Source: JBDSKH01 sp035556655 (GTDB lineage Bacteria > Actinomycetota > Actinomycetes > Actinomycetales > Microbacteriaceae). Taken from it: a stretch of DNA of 36,531 bases. The first letter of the stretch is position 1. Every line of letters begins with the position of its first letter. The notes under the pieces are model-generated. The model saw nothing but the letters and a program-made list of their open reading frames with translations, had not been told where the DNA came from and ran no database searches. Where the stretch lies: the NCBI GenBank assembly GCA_035556655.1, contig DATMFW010000020.1:1-36531 (forward strand), read 5' to 3'. The translations under genes were made by a program, and so were the position numbers. Shown here piece by piece: positions 1 to 6,842 of this stretch.

Positions 1-938
1 GCATCGCCTTTCAGCTGCTTCATCAGCATCTCGACGGCGCTGGCTCCGATGCGCTCGGCCTGGACATCGATGCCGGTGAGCGGGACCCGCTGGTTGACGG
101 CGAGGTCGGTCGGTCCGATGGCGACGACCGAGATGTCTTCCGGCACGCGGATCTGCCGGCGCTCGAGCACGGCGAGCACCGCGGCGAGGACGGCCTCGTT
201 CTGGACGATGAGTGCCGTCGGTGCCGGGTCGGCGTCGAGCAGGAACTCGACCGCGTAGCGGGTGGCTTCGAAGCTCTGCTCGACCGGCACCCAGTTCGCC
301 GCCAGTCCCCGCTTCGCGGCGGCCGACTCGAACCCGTCGGTGAACCGCAGGGCGTACGCGCTGCCGCGGTCGTAGACCGCCTGGGGTGCGCCGACCATGG
401 CGATCGAGCGGTGGCCGAGCTGGGCGAGGTGTTCGACGGCGAGCACCGCCGCCTGCCGCCGGTCGAGATCGACGCACGAAAGGCCGCGCGGTTCGTCGGG
501 CAAGCCGATGAGAACGCTCGGCAGTCCGAGGGTGCGCAGCATCGGCAGGCGGGAGTCGTCGGCCTCCACGTCCATGACGAGCACGGCATCCACCAGCGAG
601 GTGTGGCTCACGCGGCGGAGCCCCTCCTCGCCCTCTTCCTGGGTGACGAGCAGCACGTCGTGATCGTGAACGCGCGCAGCCGTGGCGATCGCGGCGACGA
701 ACTGCATGAGCACCGGGACGTTGTTGTCGGCGCGGAACGGGGCGACCAGTCCGATCGCCCCGGACTTCTTGCTGGCGAGCGCGCGCGCACTCGCGTTCGG
801 CCGGTAGCCGAGCTTGCGCACGCTGCGCGCCACCTTCGCCTGGGTCTCGGCCGAGATGGTGCGCTTGCCCGACAGCACGTAGCTGACGGTGCTCGCGCTC
901 ACCCCGGCGTCGCGCGCGACATCGTCGATGGTCGCCAT
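1..938 (-). CDS. LacI-family transcriptional regulator (3' end cut by window)
   Basis: Sugar-responsive DNA-binding repressor. The first ~50 residues form the LacI helix-turn-helix and hinge: it begins MATIDDVARDAGVSAS, continues TVSYVLSGK and reaches the hinge near YRPNASARAL. A periplasmic-binding-protein-like effector domain follows, with SVLIGLPDEP and a late IGPTDLA segment. About 312 residues are present of a usual 330-340, so only the extreme C-terminus is missing. The ATG at 938 overlaps the TGA of the GH1 gene by one base, so it is the last visible gene of the sugar operon and probably translationally coupled. As the operon's own regulator it is the natural ligand for the palindrome at 5428-5445 (inference). 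The effector cannot be read from sequence, but is probably the sugar released by or fed to the GH1 enzyme. Confidence 0.93.
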   Translation of the reverse strand, partial: MATIDDVARDAGVSASTVSYVLSGKRTISAETQAKVARSVRKLGYRPNASARALASKKSGAIGLVAPFRADNNVPVLMQFVAAIATAARVHDHDVLLVTQEEGEEGLRRVSHTSLVDAVLVMDVEADDSRLPMLRTLGLPSVLIGLPDEPRGLSCVDLDRRQAAVLAVEHLAQLGHRSIAMVGAPQAVYDRGSAYALRFTDGFESAAAKRGLAANWVPVEQSFEATRYAVEFLLDADPAPTALIVQNEAVLAAVLAVLERRQIRVPEDISVVAIGPTDLAVNQRVPLTGIDVQAERIGASAVEMLMKQLKGD

Positions 939-2332
939 CAGCCGGCTGTCCCGGTCAGCGCCTGATGCTCCCGGATGGTGTCGCGGTACCAGCCGGCGCT
1001 GTCTTTCGGCACGCGGGCCTGGGTGCCGAAGTCGACGAAGAACAGACCGAACCGGATCGAGTACCCGAGTTCCCATTCCAGGTTGTCCAGCAGCGACCAG
1101 ACGTACAGCCCGCGCATGTCCACCCCGTCGTCGATCGCCCGCGAGATGGACGCCACGACGGAACGGAGGTAGTCGATCCGCGCCGTGTCTCGCACGCGAC
1201 CGGTCGGGTCGACGTAGTCGTGCAGCGAGGTGCCCATCTCGGTGATGTACATCGGCAGGGCGCGGTACTCGCGATGGATGCGGGTGAGGTGATCGTAGAT
1301 CGCCTCCGGCACCGCCGTGATCCCCGCGCTCATCGCCGGTCCGGGCGGATTGATGATGCGGGCACCGAGGACCGGCACCAGCGCATCCGCCTGCACGATG
1401 TGGTTGAGGTAGTAGTTGACGCCCAGGTAGTCGATCGGCGCGCTGATCGTGTCGAGATCGCCCGGCCGGACGATCTCGGCGTCGAACAGGGTGGGGAAGA
1501 GCTCGGCCAGGTCCTCCGGGTAGCTCCCGCGGAAGAGCGGGTCGAGGTACACCCGGTTCTGCTCGCCGTCGAGCAGCCGCGCGGCGGCCACGTCCTTCTC
1601 GCTCGAGGACCACGGGGTCACCGATGCCTGGCAGAGGGTGATGCCGATCTCCGCGTTCGCCGGCGCGAGCGCGCGGAATCGCGCCAGCCCCTCACCGTGC
1701 GCGAGCAGCAGGTGATGGATCGCCGTTCCGGCCGTGTGATAGTCCGCGTAGCCCGGCGCGTGCAGCCCGCGCGAGTAGCCCTGACTCACCACCGTCCACG
1801 GCTCGTTGAGCGTCAGCCACTTGGGCACGCGGTCGGCGAGCGCGCCGAGCACGATCTCGGTGTAGTCGGCGAAGCGCAGCGCGGTGACGCGGTTGTACCA
1901 GCCGCCGGCATCCTCGAGAGGTTGCGGCAGGTCCCAGTGGAAGAGCGTCACCATCGGCTCGATGCCGCGCTCGAGCATCGCGTCGACCATCCGCGAGTAG
2001 TGGTCGAGGCCCGCCTGGTTCACCTGACCGCTGCCGGTGGGCAGGATGCGGGACCAGGCGATCGAGAACCGGTACGCGTTCATCGCGTGCGCGGCCGCGA
2101 GATCGAGGTCCTCGGGGTAGCGGTGATAGTGGTCGGCCGCGACGTCACCGGTGTCGCCATTGAGCGACTTGCCGGGCGTGTGGCTGAAGGTGTCCCAGTT
2201 GGTCGGTCCGCGGCCGTCCTCGTTCGCCGCACCCTCGACCTGGTAGGCGGCCGTGGCCGCGCCCCAGCGGAAGTCGGCGGGCAGGCGACGCAGTTCGTCG
2301 GGTGTCAGGCCGGATGCGAAAGGTGAGCTCAC
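938..2332 (-). CDS. GH1 family beta-glycosidase (beta-glucosidase-like)
   Basis: Retaining glycoside hydrolase of family 1, 464 aa and full length for the family. It has the N-terminal FRWGAATAAYQVEGA motif, the acid/base glutamate in TLNEPW (about residue 177) and the nucleophile glutamate in YITEMG (about residue 365). The usual nucleophile motif is TENG, so the methionine after the glutamate is a small departure. The aglycone-side WSLLDNLEW motif near the C-terminus is intact. There is no signal peptide, so it acts in the cytoplasm on an imported beta-glycoside or disaccharide. The start is GTG at 2332, preceded by GGAGG at good spacing and overlapping the permease stop as GTGA. The open frame runs far upstream without a stop, but that part covers the permease gene and is not coding. 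The exact sugar (glucoside, xyloside or galactoside) is not decided by sequence. Confidence 0.93.
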   Translation of the reverse strand: MSSPFASGLTPDELRRLPADFRWGAATAAYQVEGAANEDGRGPTNWDTFSHTPGKSLNGDTGDVAADHYHRYPEDLDLAAAHAMNAYRFSIAWSRILPTGSGQVNQAGLDHYSRMVDAMLERGIEPMVTLFHWDLPQPLEDAGGWYNRVTALRFADYTEIVLGALADRVPKWLTLNEPWTVVSQGYSRGLHAPGYADYHTAGTAIHHLLLAHGEGLARFRALAPANAEIGITLCQASVTPWSSSEKDVAAARLLDGEQNRVYLDPLFRGSYPEDLAELFPTLFDAEIVRPGDLDTISAPIDYLGVNYYLNHIVQADALVPVLGARIINPPGPAMSAGITAVPEAIYDHLTRIHREYRALPMYITEMGTSLHDYVDPTGRVRDTARIDYLRSVVASISRAIDDGVDMRGLYVWSLLDNLEWELGYSIRFGLFFVDFGTQARVPKDSAGWYRDTIREHQALTGTAG

Positions 2333-3513
2333 CGGAGTCCTCCAAAGGGGCGCCGCCCACGGGCGACCATGTCGAGAGTGACCGCGGCCAGCAGGATGAG
2401 GCCGGTCGTGATCACCTGGGTAGCGGCGGGTTGACCGAGGAGGGCAAGCCCATTCTGCACACTGCTGATCACCAGGGCACCGAGCAGTGCGCCGATGATC
2501 GTGCCGCGGCCGCCGAAGAGGCTGGTGCCGCCGATCACCGCGGCGGCGATGGCGTTCAGCGCCGTGTTGCCGCCGCCGGTGTTCACCGAGACCGAGTACC
2601 CGCGCGCCGCGCTCAGCACCCCGGCGATCGCGGCGAGGCCGGCGACGATCATGAAGATCACCACCCGCAGCGACGAGACCCGGATGCCGGTGCGGCGCGC
2701 CGCTTCGATGTTGCCGCCGACCGCGTAGATGTGACGCCCGAAGATCGTGGAGCCGGTCACGACCGCGAGGATCCCGGTGATCGCGAGCACGATCAGCAAG
2801 AGGTACGGAACGCCGAAGTACCCGTCGAGGATGACCATGACGCCGATCGGCACGCCGACGCCGAGAACTATCCGGATGACGTCCCGCGCGATCGGGTCGG
2901 TCTCGTACCCGGAACGGCTGGTCAGCACGCGACGCAGCACCACCCATCCGGCGGCGCCGAGCGCGATCACGATGGCGAGCGCCCATCCAGCGGGACGGGG
3001 GAGGTAGCTGCTCGCGATGCCCGTGATGAAGGGGTCCGTGATGCGAAGCTGGCCGCTCTGGGGCGTCAGGATCAGCAGTTGCAGGCCTTGCCAGACCAGC
3101 ATCCCCGCCAGAGTGACGATGAACGATGGAGCGCGGAACGCGACGATCCAGCCGCCCTGGATCAACCCGATGATCGCTCCGAGCGCGACGGCGGCGAGGA
3201 TCGCAGCCCAGGCGGGCCAGCCGGCGAGCGCCGAGAGCACGCCCATGAGGGCGGCGGTGAGACCGCTGACCGCTCCGATGGAGAGGTCGATCTCGCCGAG
3301 CAGCAGCACGAGCATGACGCCGAGCGTGAGGATCGCGAGCACCGCGGTCTGCAGGATCATGTTCGACAGGTTGCGTGACGACAGGAACGCGTCGTTCGCG
3401 AGCTGGAAGCCGACCGCGATGATGACCAGACCGATGATGACCGGCCAGAGGCCGAGGTCGCGGCGCAGCAGCGATGCGACCCGCGAGCGCGGCGCGGGGG
3501 TGGTGGCACTCAT
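2329..3513 (-). CDS. CUT2-type sugar ABC transporter permease (XylH-like)
   Basis: Inner-membrane permease of a ribose/xylose-class (CUT2) importer, 394 aa with many hydrophobic helices. The hallmark GEIDLSIG motif lies near residue 75, and the C-terminal AVIGGTSLFGGRGT segment is typical of RbsC/XylH permeases. Its length is close to the xylose permease XylH (about 390 aa) and longer than RbsC (about 320 aa), which agrees with the XylF-like binding protein in the same operon. The ATG start overlaps the ATPase stop as ATGA, and its own stop overlaps the GH1 start as GTGA. It should form the membrane channel for the ATPase at 3510-4331. The substrate class is inferred from the binding protein. 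Confidence 0.92.
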   Translation of the reverse strand: MSATTPAPRSRVASLLRRDLGLWPVIIGLVIIAVGFQLANDAFLSSRNLSNMILQTAVLAILTLGVMLVLLLGEIDLSIGAVSGLTAALMGVLSALAGWPAWAAILAAVALGAIIGLIQGGWIVAFRAPSFIVTLAGMLVWQGLQLLILTPQSGQLRITDPFITGIASSYLPRPAGWALAIVIALGAAGWVVLRRVLTSRSGYETDPIARDVIRIVLGVGVPIGVMVILDGYFGVPYLLLIVLAITGILAVVTGSTIFGRHIYAVGGNIEAARRTGIRVSSLRVVIFMIVAGLAAIAGVLSAARGYSVSVNTGGGNTALNAIAAAVIGGTSLFGGRGTIIGALLGALVISSVQNGLALLGQPAATQVITTGLILLAAVTLDMVARGRRPFGGLR

Positions 3514-4331
3514 CGCAGACCCTCCGCGGCGGTGATGGCGTCGGAGCCGGTGATGGCGGCGATGACGTCGCTGGGCTTGTCGGTCGAGGTGTCGAAGACG
3601 CCGGCATTCGCGCCGAGGCGGAGCACCGTCACGCGGTCGGCGACCTCGAAGACGTCGACCATGTTGTGGGAGATGAGGACCACCGAGATGCCGCGCTCCT
3701 TGAGGGTGCGGACCAGGCGGTAGACCATGGCGGTCTGCTGCACGCCGAGAGCGGCGGTCGGCTCGTCGAGCACGACGATGCGCGAACCCCAGAGCACGGC
3801 GCGGCCGACGGCGATCGCCTGGCGCTGACCGCCCGAGAGCGTCGCGACCTGGGCGCGAAGGGAGGGGAGCGTCACGGCCAGCTCGTCGAGGATGCGCGTG
3901 GCTTCGAAGCTCATGCGCTTGCCGGCGAGGAATCGGGCCAGCGGACCACGGGCGGGCGAGCGCAGCTCGCGGCCGAGGTAGAGGTTGGCGACGACGTCGA
4001 GGTTGTCGCAGAGGGCGAGGTCCTGGTACACGGTCTCGACGCCGGCGCGGACCGCATCCTGCGGGCCGGCCATCGACACCGGGACGCCGTCGACCTCGAT
4101 CGTGCCCTGGTCGGCGATGTGCACGCCGGCGAGCGTCTTCACCAGCGTGGACTTGCCGGCACCGTTGTCACCGACGAGCGCCATGATCTCGCCCGGCTGG
4201 ACGGTGAGATCGACGCCACGCAACGCCTCGACGTTGCCGAACGACTTGCGGATCGAGCGCATCCGCAGCCGGGGCGCCGCACCGTGGGTGCGGCGCCCCT
4301 CCTGCTCGAGCGCTCCTGCGTCAGAAGTCAC
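3510..4331 (-). CDS. Sugar ABC transporter ATP-binding protein, single ABC domain
   Basis: ATPase subunit of the CUT2 importer. Walker A is GDNGAGKST, the signature is LSGGQRQAIAVGRA, Walker B is RIVVLDEPTAAL and the H-loop is in LISHNMVDV. The protein is at most 273 aa and holds one ABC domain, whereas RbsA and XylG carry two in tandem (about 500 aa), so it probably works as a homodimer. The start is uncertain. GTG at 4331 overlaps the binding-protein gene by 11 bases and has no convincing ribosome binding site. An ATG at 4262, just before the conserved RSIRKSFG segment, would give 250 aa and leave the hairpin at 4271-4299 outside the gene. Confidence 0.9.
   Translation of the reverse strand: MTSDAGALEQEGRRTHGAAPRLRMRSIRKSFGNVEALRGVDLTVQPGEIMALVGDNGAGKSTLVKTLAGVHIADQGTIEVDGVPVSMAGPQDAVRAGVETVYQDLALCDNLDVVANLYLGRELRSPARGPLARFLAGKRMSFEATRILDELAVTLPSLRAQVATLSGGQRQAIAVGRAVLWGSRIVVLDEPTAALGVQQTAMVYRLVRTLKERGISVVLISHNMVDVFEVADRVTVLRLGANAGVFDTSTDKPSDVIAAITGSDAITAAEGLR
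4271..4299 (-). promoter_or_regulatory. Intercistronic GC-rich stem-loop after the binding-protein gene
   Basis: A perfect 13-bp inverted repeat with a 3-base loop (arms 4271-4283 and 4287-4299) starts about 21 bases past the stop of the binding-protein gene. No T-run follows, so it is not a classical terminator. A hairpin at this place commonly protects the 3' end of the upstream message so that binding protein is made in excess over membrane subunits (inference). It lies inside the N-terminal codons of the ATPase if the GTG start is used. Confidence 0.6.
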
Positions 4332-5382
4332 ACTTGTCGGCGACGTCGCCGGCGCACAGCTCGTCGCGGGTCACGAAGCCGTCGTCGACGACCTTCTTGA
4401 TGTTGGACAGATCGATCACCTCAGGGTCCAGGAACAGCGACGGGACGTCGAAGCCCCCATTGTCGTACGAGTCCGTGAGGTTGTCGGCGGCGCCGCCCTT
4501 GGCCAGTGCAACCGCGGCCTCGGCGGCTGCGGCGGCCTGCTCGGTGAGCGCCTTGTAGACGGTCATCGTCTGGTCGCCCGCGAGGATCGACTGCAGGCCG
4601 GCGAGGGTCGCGTCCTGGCCGGTCACGACGACCTGGCCGTTCAGCTGACGAGCCTTGAGCGCCGCGACGACGCCGGATGCGAGACCGTCGTTCGCCGCGA
4701 GGATGCCCTGCACGTCGTCACCCAGCGCGGTCAGCGCCTGGTCGGTCTGGGTCTGAGCGTTCTCGGGCAGCCAGTCGGGAGTGTCCGCCTCGTAGCCGAT
4801 CTTCAGGGCACCGGAGTCGGCCAGCGGGTCGAAGACCTTGTGCGCGCCGACCTTGAAGGCGATACACGCGGTGCAGACCTGCGCACCGTTCATGATCGCG
4901 ATGGTGGCGCCCTCGTCGACGTTGTCGGCGATGTACTGGGCCTGCAGTTCACCGACCTTCTCGTTGTTGAAGGTGATGTAGCCGTCGAGCTCCGCGTTCT
5001 CGATCAGGCCCTCGTAGGCGAGGACCGGGATCTGCTCGCGCTTGGCGAGGTCGACCACCGGCAGCGAACCGTCGGCCGTGATCGGGTTGATCACGATGAC
5101 CTGCGCACCCTGGGTGATCGCGGACTCGGCCTGCTGCAGCATCTCCTCGTCGGTCGAGGCGGTGCTCGCGATGACCTCGGTGCCGGGGGCGAGCTCTTCG
5201 ACCTTCGCCTTGAAGGCGGGGAGGTCCTGCGTCTCCCAGCGGGCGGACGTCGTCGCGTCGGGCGAGATCCAGGCGATGGTCAGCGCGTCGTCGCCGCCGC
5301 TGCCACCCCCGTCTCCGCCGGTCGAACAACCTGTGAGGACCAAAGCAGCGGCAGCCACTCCGGCTACCAGAAATCGCATCAT
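4321..5382 (-). CDS. CUT2 sugar-binding lipoprotein (XylF-like)
   Basis: Extracytoplasmic substrate-binding protein, 353 aa. The signal peptide ends in lipobox LTGC (Cys near 19), followed by a Gly/Ser/Asp linker and a type I periplasmic-binding fold. WLPENAQTQTDQALTAL, ILAANDGLASG, VTGQDATLAGLQSI and QTMTVYKAL align from memory with the matching blocks of xylose-binding XylF, so xylose or a related sugar is the best guess, below certainty. Two adjacent ATGs (5382 and 5379) follow a GGAG box, and either could be used. It is the first gene of the operon behind the promoter at 5458-5487. Cysteines in VCTACIAF (near residue 180) are unusual for an exported domain and may form a disulfide. Confidence 0.92.
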   Translation of the reverse strand: MMRFLVAGVAAAALVLTGCSTGGDGGGSGGDDALTIAWISPDATTSARWETQDLPAFKAKVEELAPGTEVIASTASTDEEMLQQAESAITQGAQVIVINPITADGSLPVVDLAKREQIPVLAYEGLIENAELDGYITFNNEKVGELQAQYIADNVDEGATIAIMNGAQVCTACIAFKVGAHKVFDPLADSGALKIGYEADTPDWLPENAQTQTDQALTALGDDVQGILAANDGLASGVVAALKARQLNGQVVVTGQDATLAGLQSILAGDQTMTVYKALTEQAAAAAEAAVALAKGGAADNLTDSYDNGGFDVPSLFLDPEVIDLSNIKKVVDDGFVTRDELCAGDVADKCDF

Positions 5383-5427
5383 TTCAACTCCATTGTCGTG
5401 GTGTAGGGAGGTTGAGGCGGGTCGAAC

Positions 5428-5445
5428 TGTCGAAGCGCTTCAACA
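5428..5445. promoter_or_regulatory. LacI-type operator of the sugar operon
   Basis: An 18-bp near-palindrome with the perfect core GAAGCGCTTC and matching outer TGT/ACA; only one symmetric pair fails. The central CG step and length are standard for LacI-family operators. It begins 12 bases past the -10 box on the minus strand, over the first transcribed bases, where bound repressor would block initiation. The likely ligand is the LacI regulator at 1-938. Confidence 0.7.
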
Positions 5446-5457
5446 CGGGGTGTGCCG

Positions 5458-5487
5458 ATAGTAAAACGAAGTTTGTCGATGAGTCAA
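5458..5487 (-). promoter_or_regulatory. Promoter of the CUT2/GH1/LacI operon
   Basis: Read on the minus strand, -35 TTGACT (5487-5482) and -10 TACTAT (5463-5458) are separated by 18 bases. This is the best sigma-70-type promoter in the window. The -35 region overlaps a short AAACGTTT palindrome (5486-5493), possibly a second weak operator. Confidence 0.72.
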
Positions 5488-5624
5488 ACGTTTCGATCGA
5501 TGCACTTCGATGGTGGGGTGGCCGTCGACGTTCTGCGGCAACACCGCGTTCAGTCGTCCGGAGTTCTGCCACGTGACCTGGCGCAACCCAAAATGGAGCT
5601 GAGGGCGAGCCATTTTCCGTTACG

Positions 5625-5643
5625 GGTACCGGTGGGATGTGAA
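5625..5643. repeat. Partial direct copy of the tRNA-Ser 3' end (candidate att site, left)
   Basis: 19 bases match 21962-21980, inside the tRNA-Ser(CGA) gene, at 18 positions and in the same orientation; the one mismatch is G5639 against T21976. The copied piece is the T-loop, T-stem and acceptor strand, the usual crossover segment for tyrosine-recombinase islands. The match stops before the discriminator and CCA. The 316 bases from 5383 to 5698 otherwise hold only the operon promoter and operator and no gene. Confidence 0.7.
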
Positions 5644-5698
5644 GCAGTCTCCGTCGACATCCGCGGGTCATTTGGACCATGCCTCGACTGCGTTCAGT

Positions 5699-5917
5699 TC
5701 AAGCTGCATCCCAGCGCGCGCCCGGCACACGTCTTTGTGTAGTCGTCAACACCCCAGCATCGACGAGATCCGCCAAATGCTTTCGCGCCCCGCTCACCGA
5801 AATGTTCAGGGCTACGACGAGCTCGCGAGTCGAGACGGCGCCTTGACTTGCGCAGAGACGAAGGATCTCGACTCGAGTCCGACTCACCCCGAACGCAGCG
5901 AGTGCCTGTTCGATCAC
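5699..5917 (-). CDS. Small winged-helix DNA-binding protein, possibly truncated
   Basis: 72 aa. Residues ~9-60 (VSRTRVEILRLCASQGAVST, then RELVVALNIS, SGARKHLADLVDAGVLTTT) form a clear winged helix-turn-helix like small ArsR/MarR-type regulators. The GTG start overlaps the stop of the SMP-30 gene as GTGA, so the two are probably co-translated, which argues that it is real. The frame stops soon after RRVPGAR, where relatives as recalled carry another 15-30 residues. One frame over, directly after a GC-dinucleotide run near 5715-5723, an open stretch AGMQLELNAVEAWSK reaches a stop at 5668 and resembles the missing helix. It may be a frameshifted gene. Its target is unknown; a role in the island's regulation is a guess. 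Confidence 0.55.
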   Translation of the reverse strand: MIEQALAAFGVSRTRVEILRLCASQGAVSTRELVVALNISVSGARKHLADLVDAGVLTTTQRRVPGARWDAA

Positions 5918-6777
5918 AGATCCGGCCGCATCGCGTCAAGAGGCTGGGCTACCGCAACGGGCCAACCGGCAACTCCCACACCTGCCGCGAAGAGGCGATC
6001 ATTGGCCGCCGTGATGAGGAGGGTGTCGAGCTGCGGTCCGACGAAGGCGACACTCGTCGGATGGGCAGAATCGATCGAAACGCGCGCCGTCTCTTGCCCG
6101 TCGTCCCGGAATCGCGATACGTATCCACTGCCCCAGACCGCGATCCAGAGCTGCCCCTCGTCATCCATGCACATCCCGTCTGGGATGCCGGAATCGATGG
6201 TGAGGTGTGCTCGGCGCTGGCCCAGCTTCCCTACACGGTAGTCCCGCGCCCATACCTTACCGATGAGCGAATCTACGTAGTACAGAGTCTGGCCGTCGGG
6301 AGACCAGCAGATCCCATTGGACAGGCTCAGGTCGTCGTCGATTACCGTGAACGACCCGTCGACCTCTTCGCGAAGAAGGGCTTCAGCGTTGTTCACCCCA
6401 GGCTGGAATGAGGCTGTCCCGACGAGGACACGACCCCATGGATCGACCTTGGCGTCGTTCAACCGGCTGGGCTTCTGGTCAGCGATCACCCGCGATGCCG
6501 AGAGCTGCGTGCGGTCTCGCGAGATCCGGATGAGGTGACGAGGGCCGGCCACGATCCGCTCGCCCGACTGACCCACCATCACCGCTCCGACGCTGTCGCC
6601 CGCGTGAAATCGCGAGAGTTCTCTGACTCTGTCGTCGCGCAGTTCCCCCTCGAGGACGTCACCTCGGACGAGGTCCACCCAGAGCACCAGCGCCGATTCG
6701 GCATCCCACGCCGGTGATTCACCGAGTTCGTTCACCGAGTCGGAGACGCGTTCAGCTTCGACGGCGTCGATCGTCAA
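5914..6777 (-). CDS. SMP-30/gluconolactonase/LRE family lactonase
   Basis: Six-bladed beta-propeller lactonase, expected to hydrolyse a sugar-acid lactone to the open aldonate in the cytoplasm. Metal-site residues are visible: Glu in ELGESPAWD near the N-terminus, Asn and Asp in SRLNDAKVDPWGRVLVGT, and Asn and Asp in LSNGICWSPDGQTLYYVDS. The start is TTG at 6777, chosen because GGGGAGG lies six bases upstream and 287 aa matches the family. The frame opens farther upstream to 6855, but that part has no ribosome binding site and overlaps the divergent dehydratase gene. It is the first gene of a short minus-strand unit with the winged-helix gene. It supplies the lactonase step for the dehydratase encoded just across the divergent promoter region. 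Confidence 0.88.
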   Translation of the reverse strand: MTIDAVEAERVSDSVNELGESPAWDAESALVLWVDLVRGDVLEGELRDDRVRELSRFHAGDSVGAVMVGQSGERIVAGPRHLIRISRDRTQLSASRVIADQKPSRLNDAKVDPWGRVLVGTASFQPGVNNAEALLREEVDGSFTVIDDDLSLSNGICWSPDGQTLYYVDSLIGKVWARDYRVGKLGQRRAHLTIDSGIPDGMCMDDEGQLWIAVWGSGYVSRFRDDGQETARVSIDSAHPTSVAFVGPQLDTLLITAANDRLFAAGVGVAGWPVAVAQPLDAMRPDL

Positions 6778-6823
6778 TTCCGCCCTCCCCGGCGTCAGTG
6801 CTACTGTCTTAATGAAATGGAGA

Positions 6824-6840
6824 TTCCGCCGAATGGAACG
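6824..6840. promoter_or_regulatory. Candidate regulator site in the SMP-30/dehydratase divergent promoter
   Basis: The 65-bp gap between the TTG of the lactonase and the GTG of the dehydratase holds TTCC-N7-GGAA (6824-6838) and the half-site AATGGAACG (6832-6840). The half-site resembles AACGGAACG at 14680 and 14752 and the arms of the palindrome at 15595-15614. It is a candidate IclR site that would serve both divergent genes. The match is short, so the call is tentative. Confidence 0.4.
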
Positions 6841-6842
6841 GT

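Noticed and set aside
965..2326. Plus-strand 453-codon frame opposite GH1
   Set aside because: Antisense shadow without motifs; GH1 catalytic motifs lie on the minus strand.
938..3607. One 889-codon minus-strand open frame spanning GH1 and the permease gene
   Set aside because: Only the part from GTG 2332 has GH1 motifs and a ribosome binding site. The N-terminal part is Arg/His-rich shadow of the permease, which is coded in another frame.
3474..4400. Plus-strand frame opposite the ABC ATPase
   Set aside because: Shadow frame; Walker A, signature and Walker B motifs are all on the minus strand.
5384..5680. Minus-strand 98-codon frame upstream of the CUT2 operon
   Set aside because: It covers the promoter, operator and att repeat, has no motif and has no ribosome binding site.
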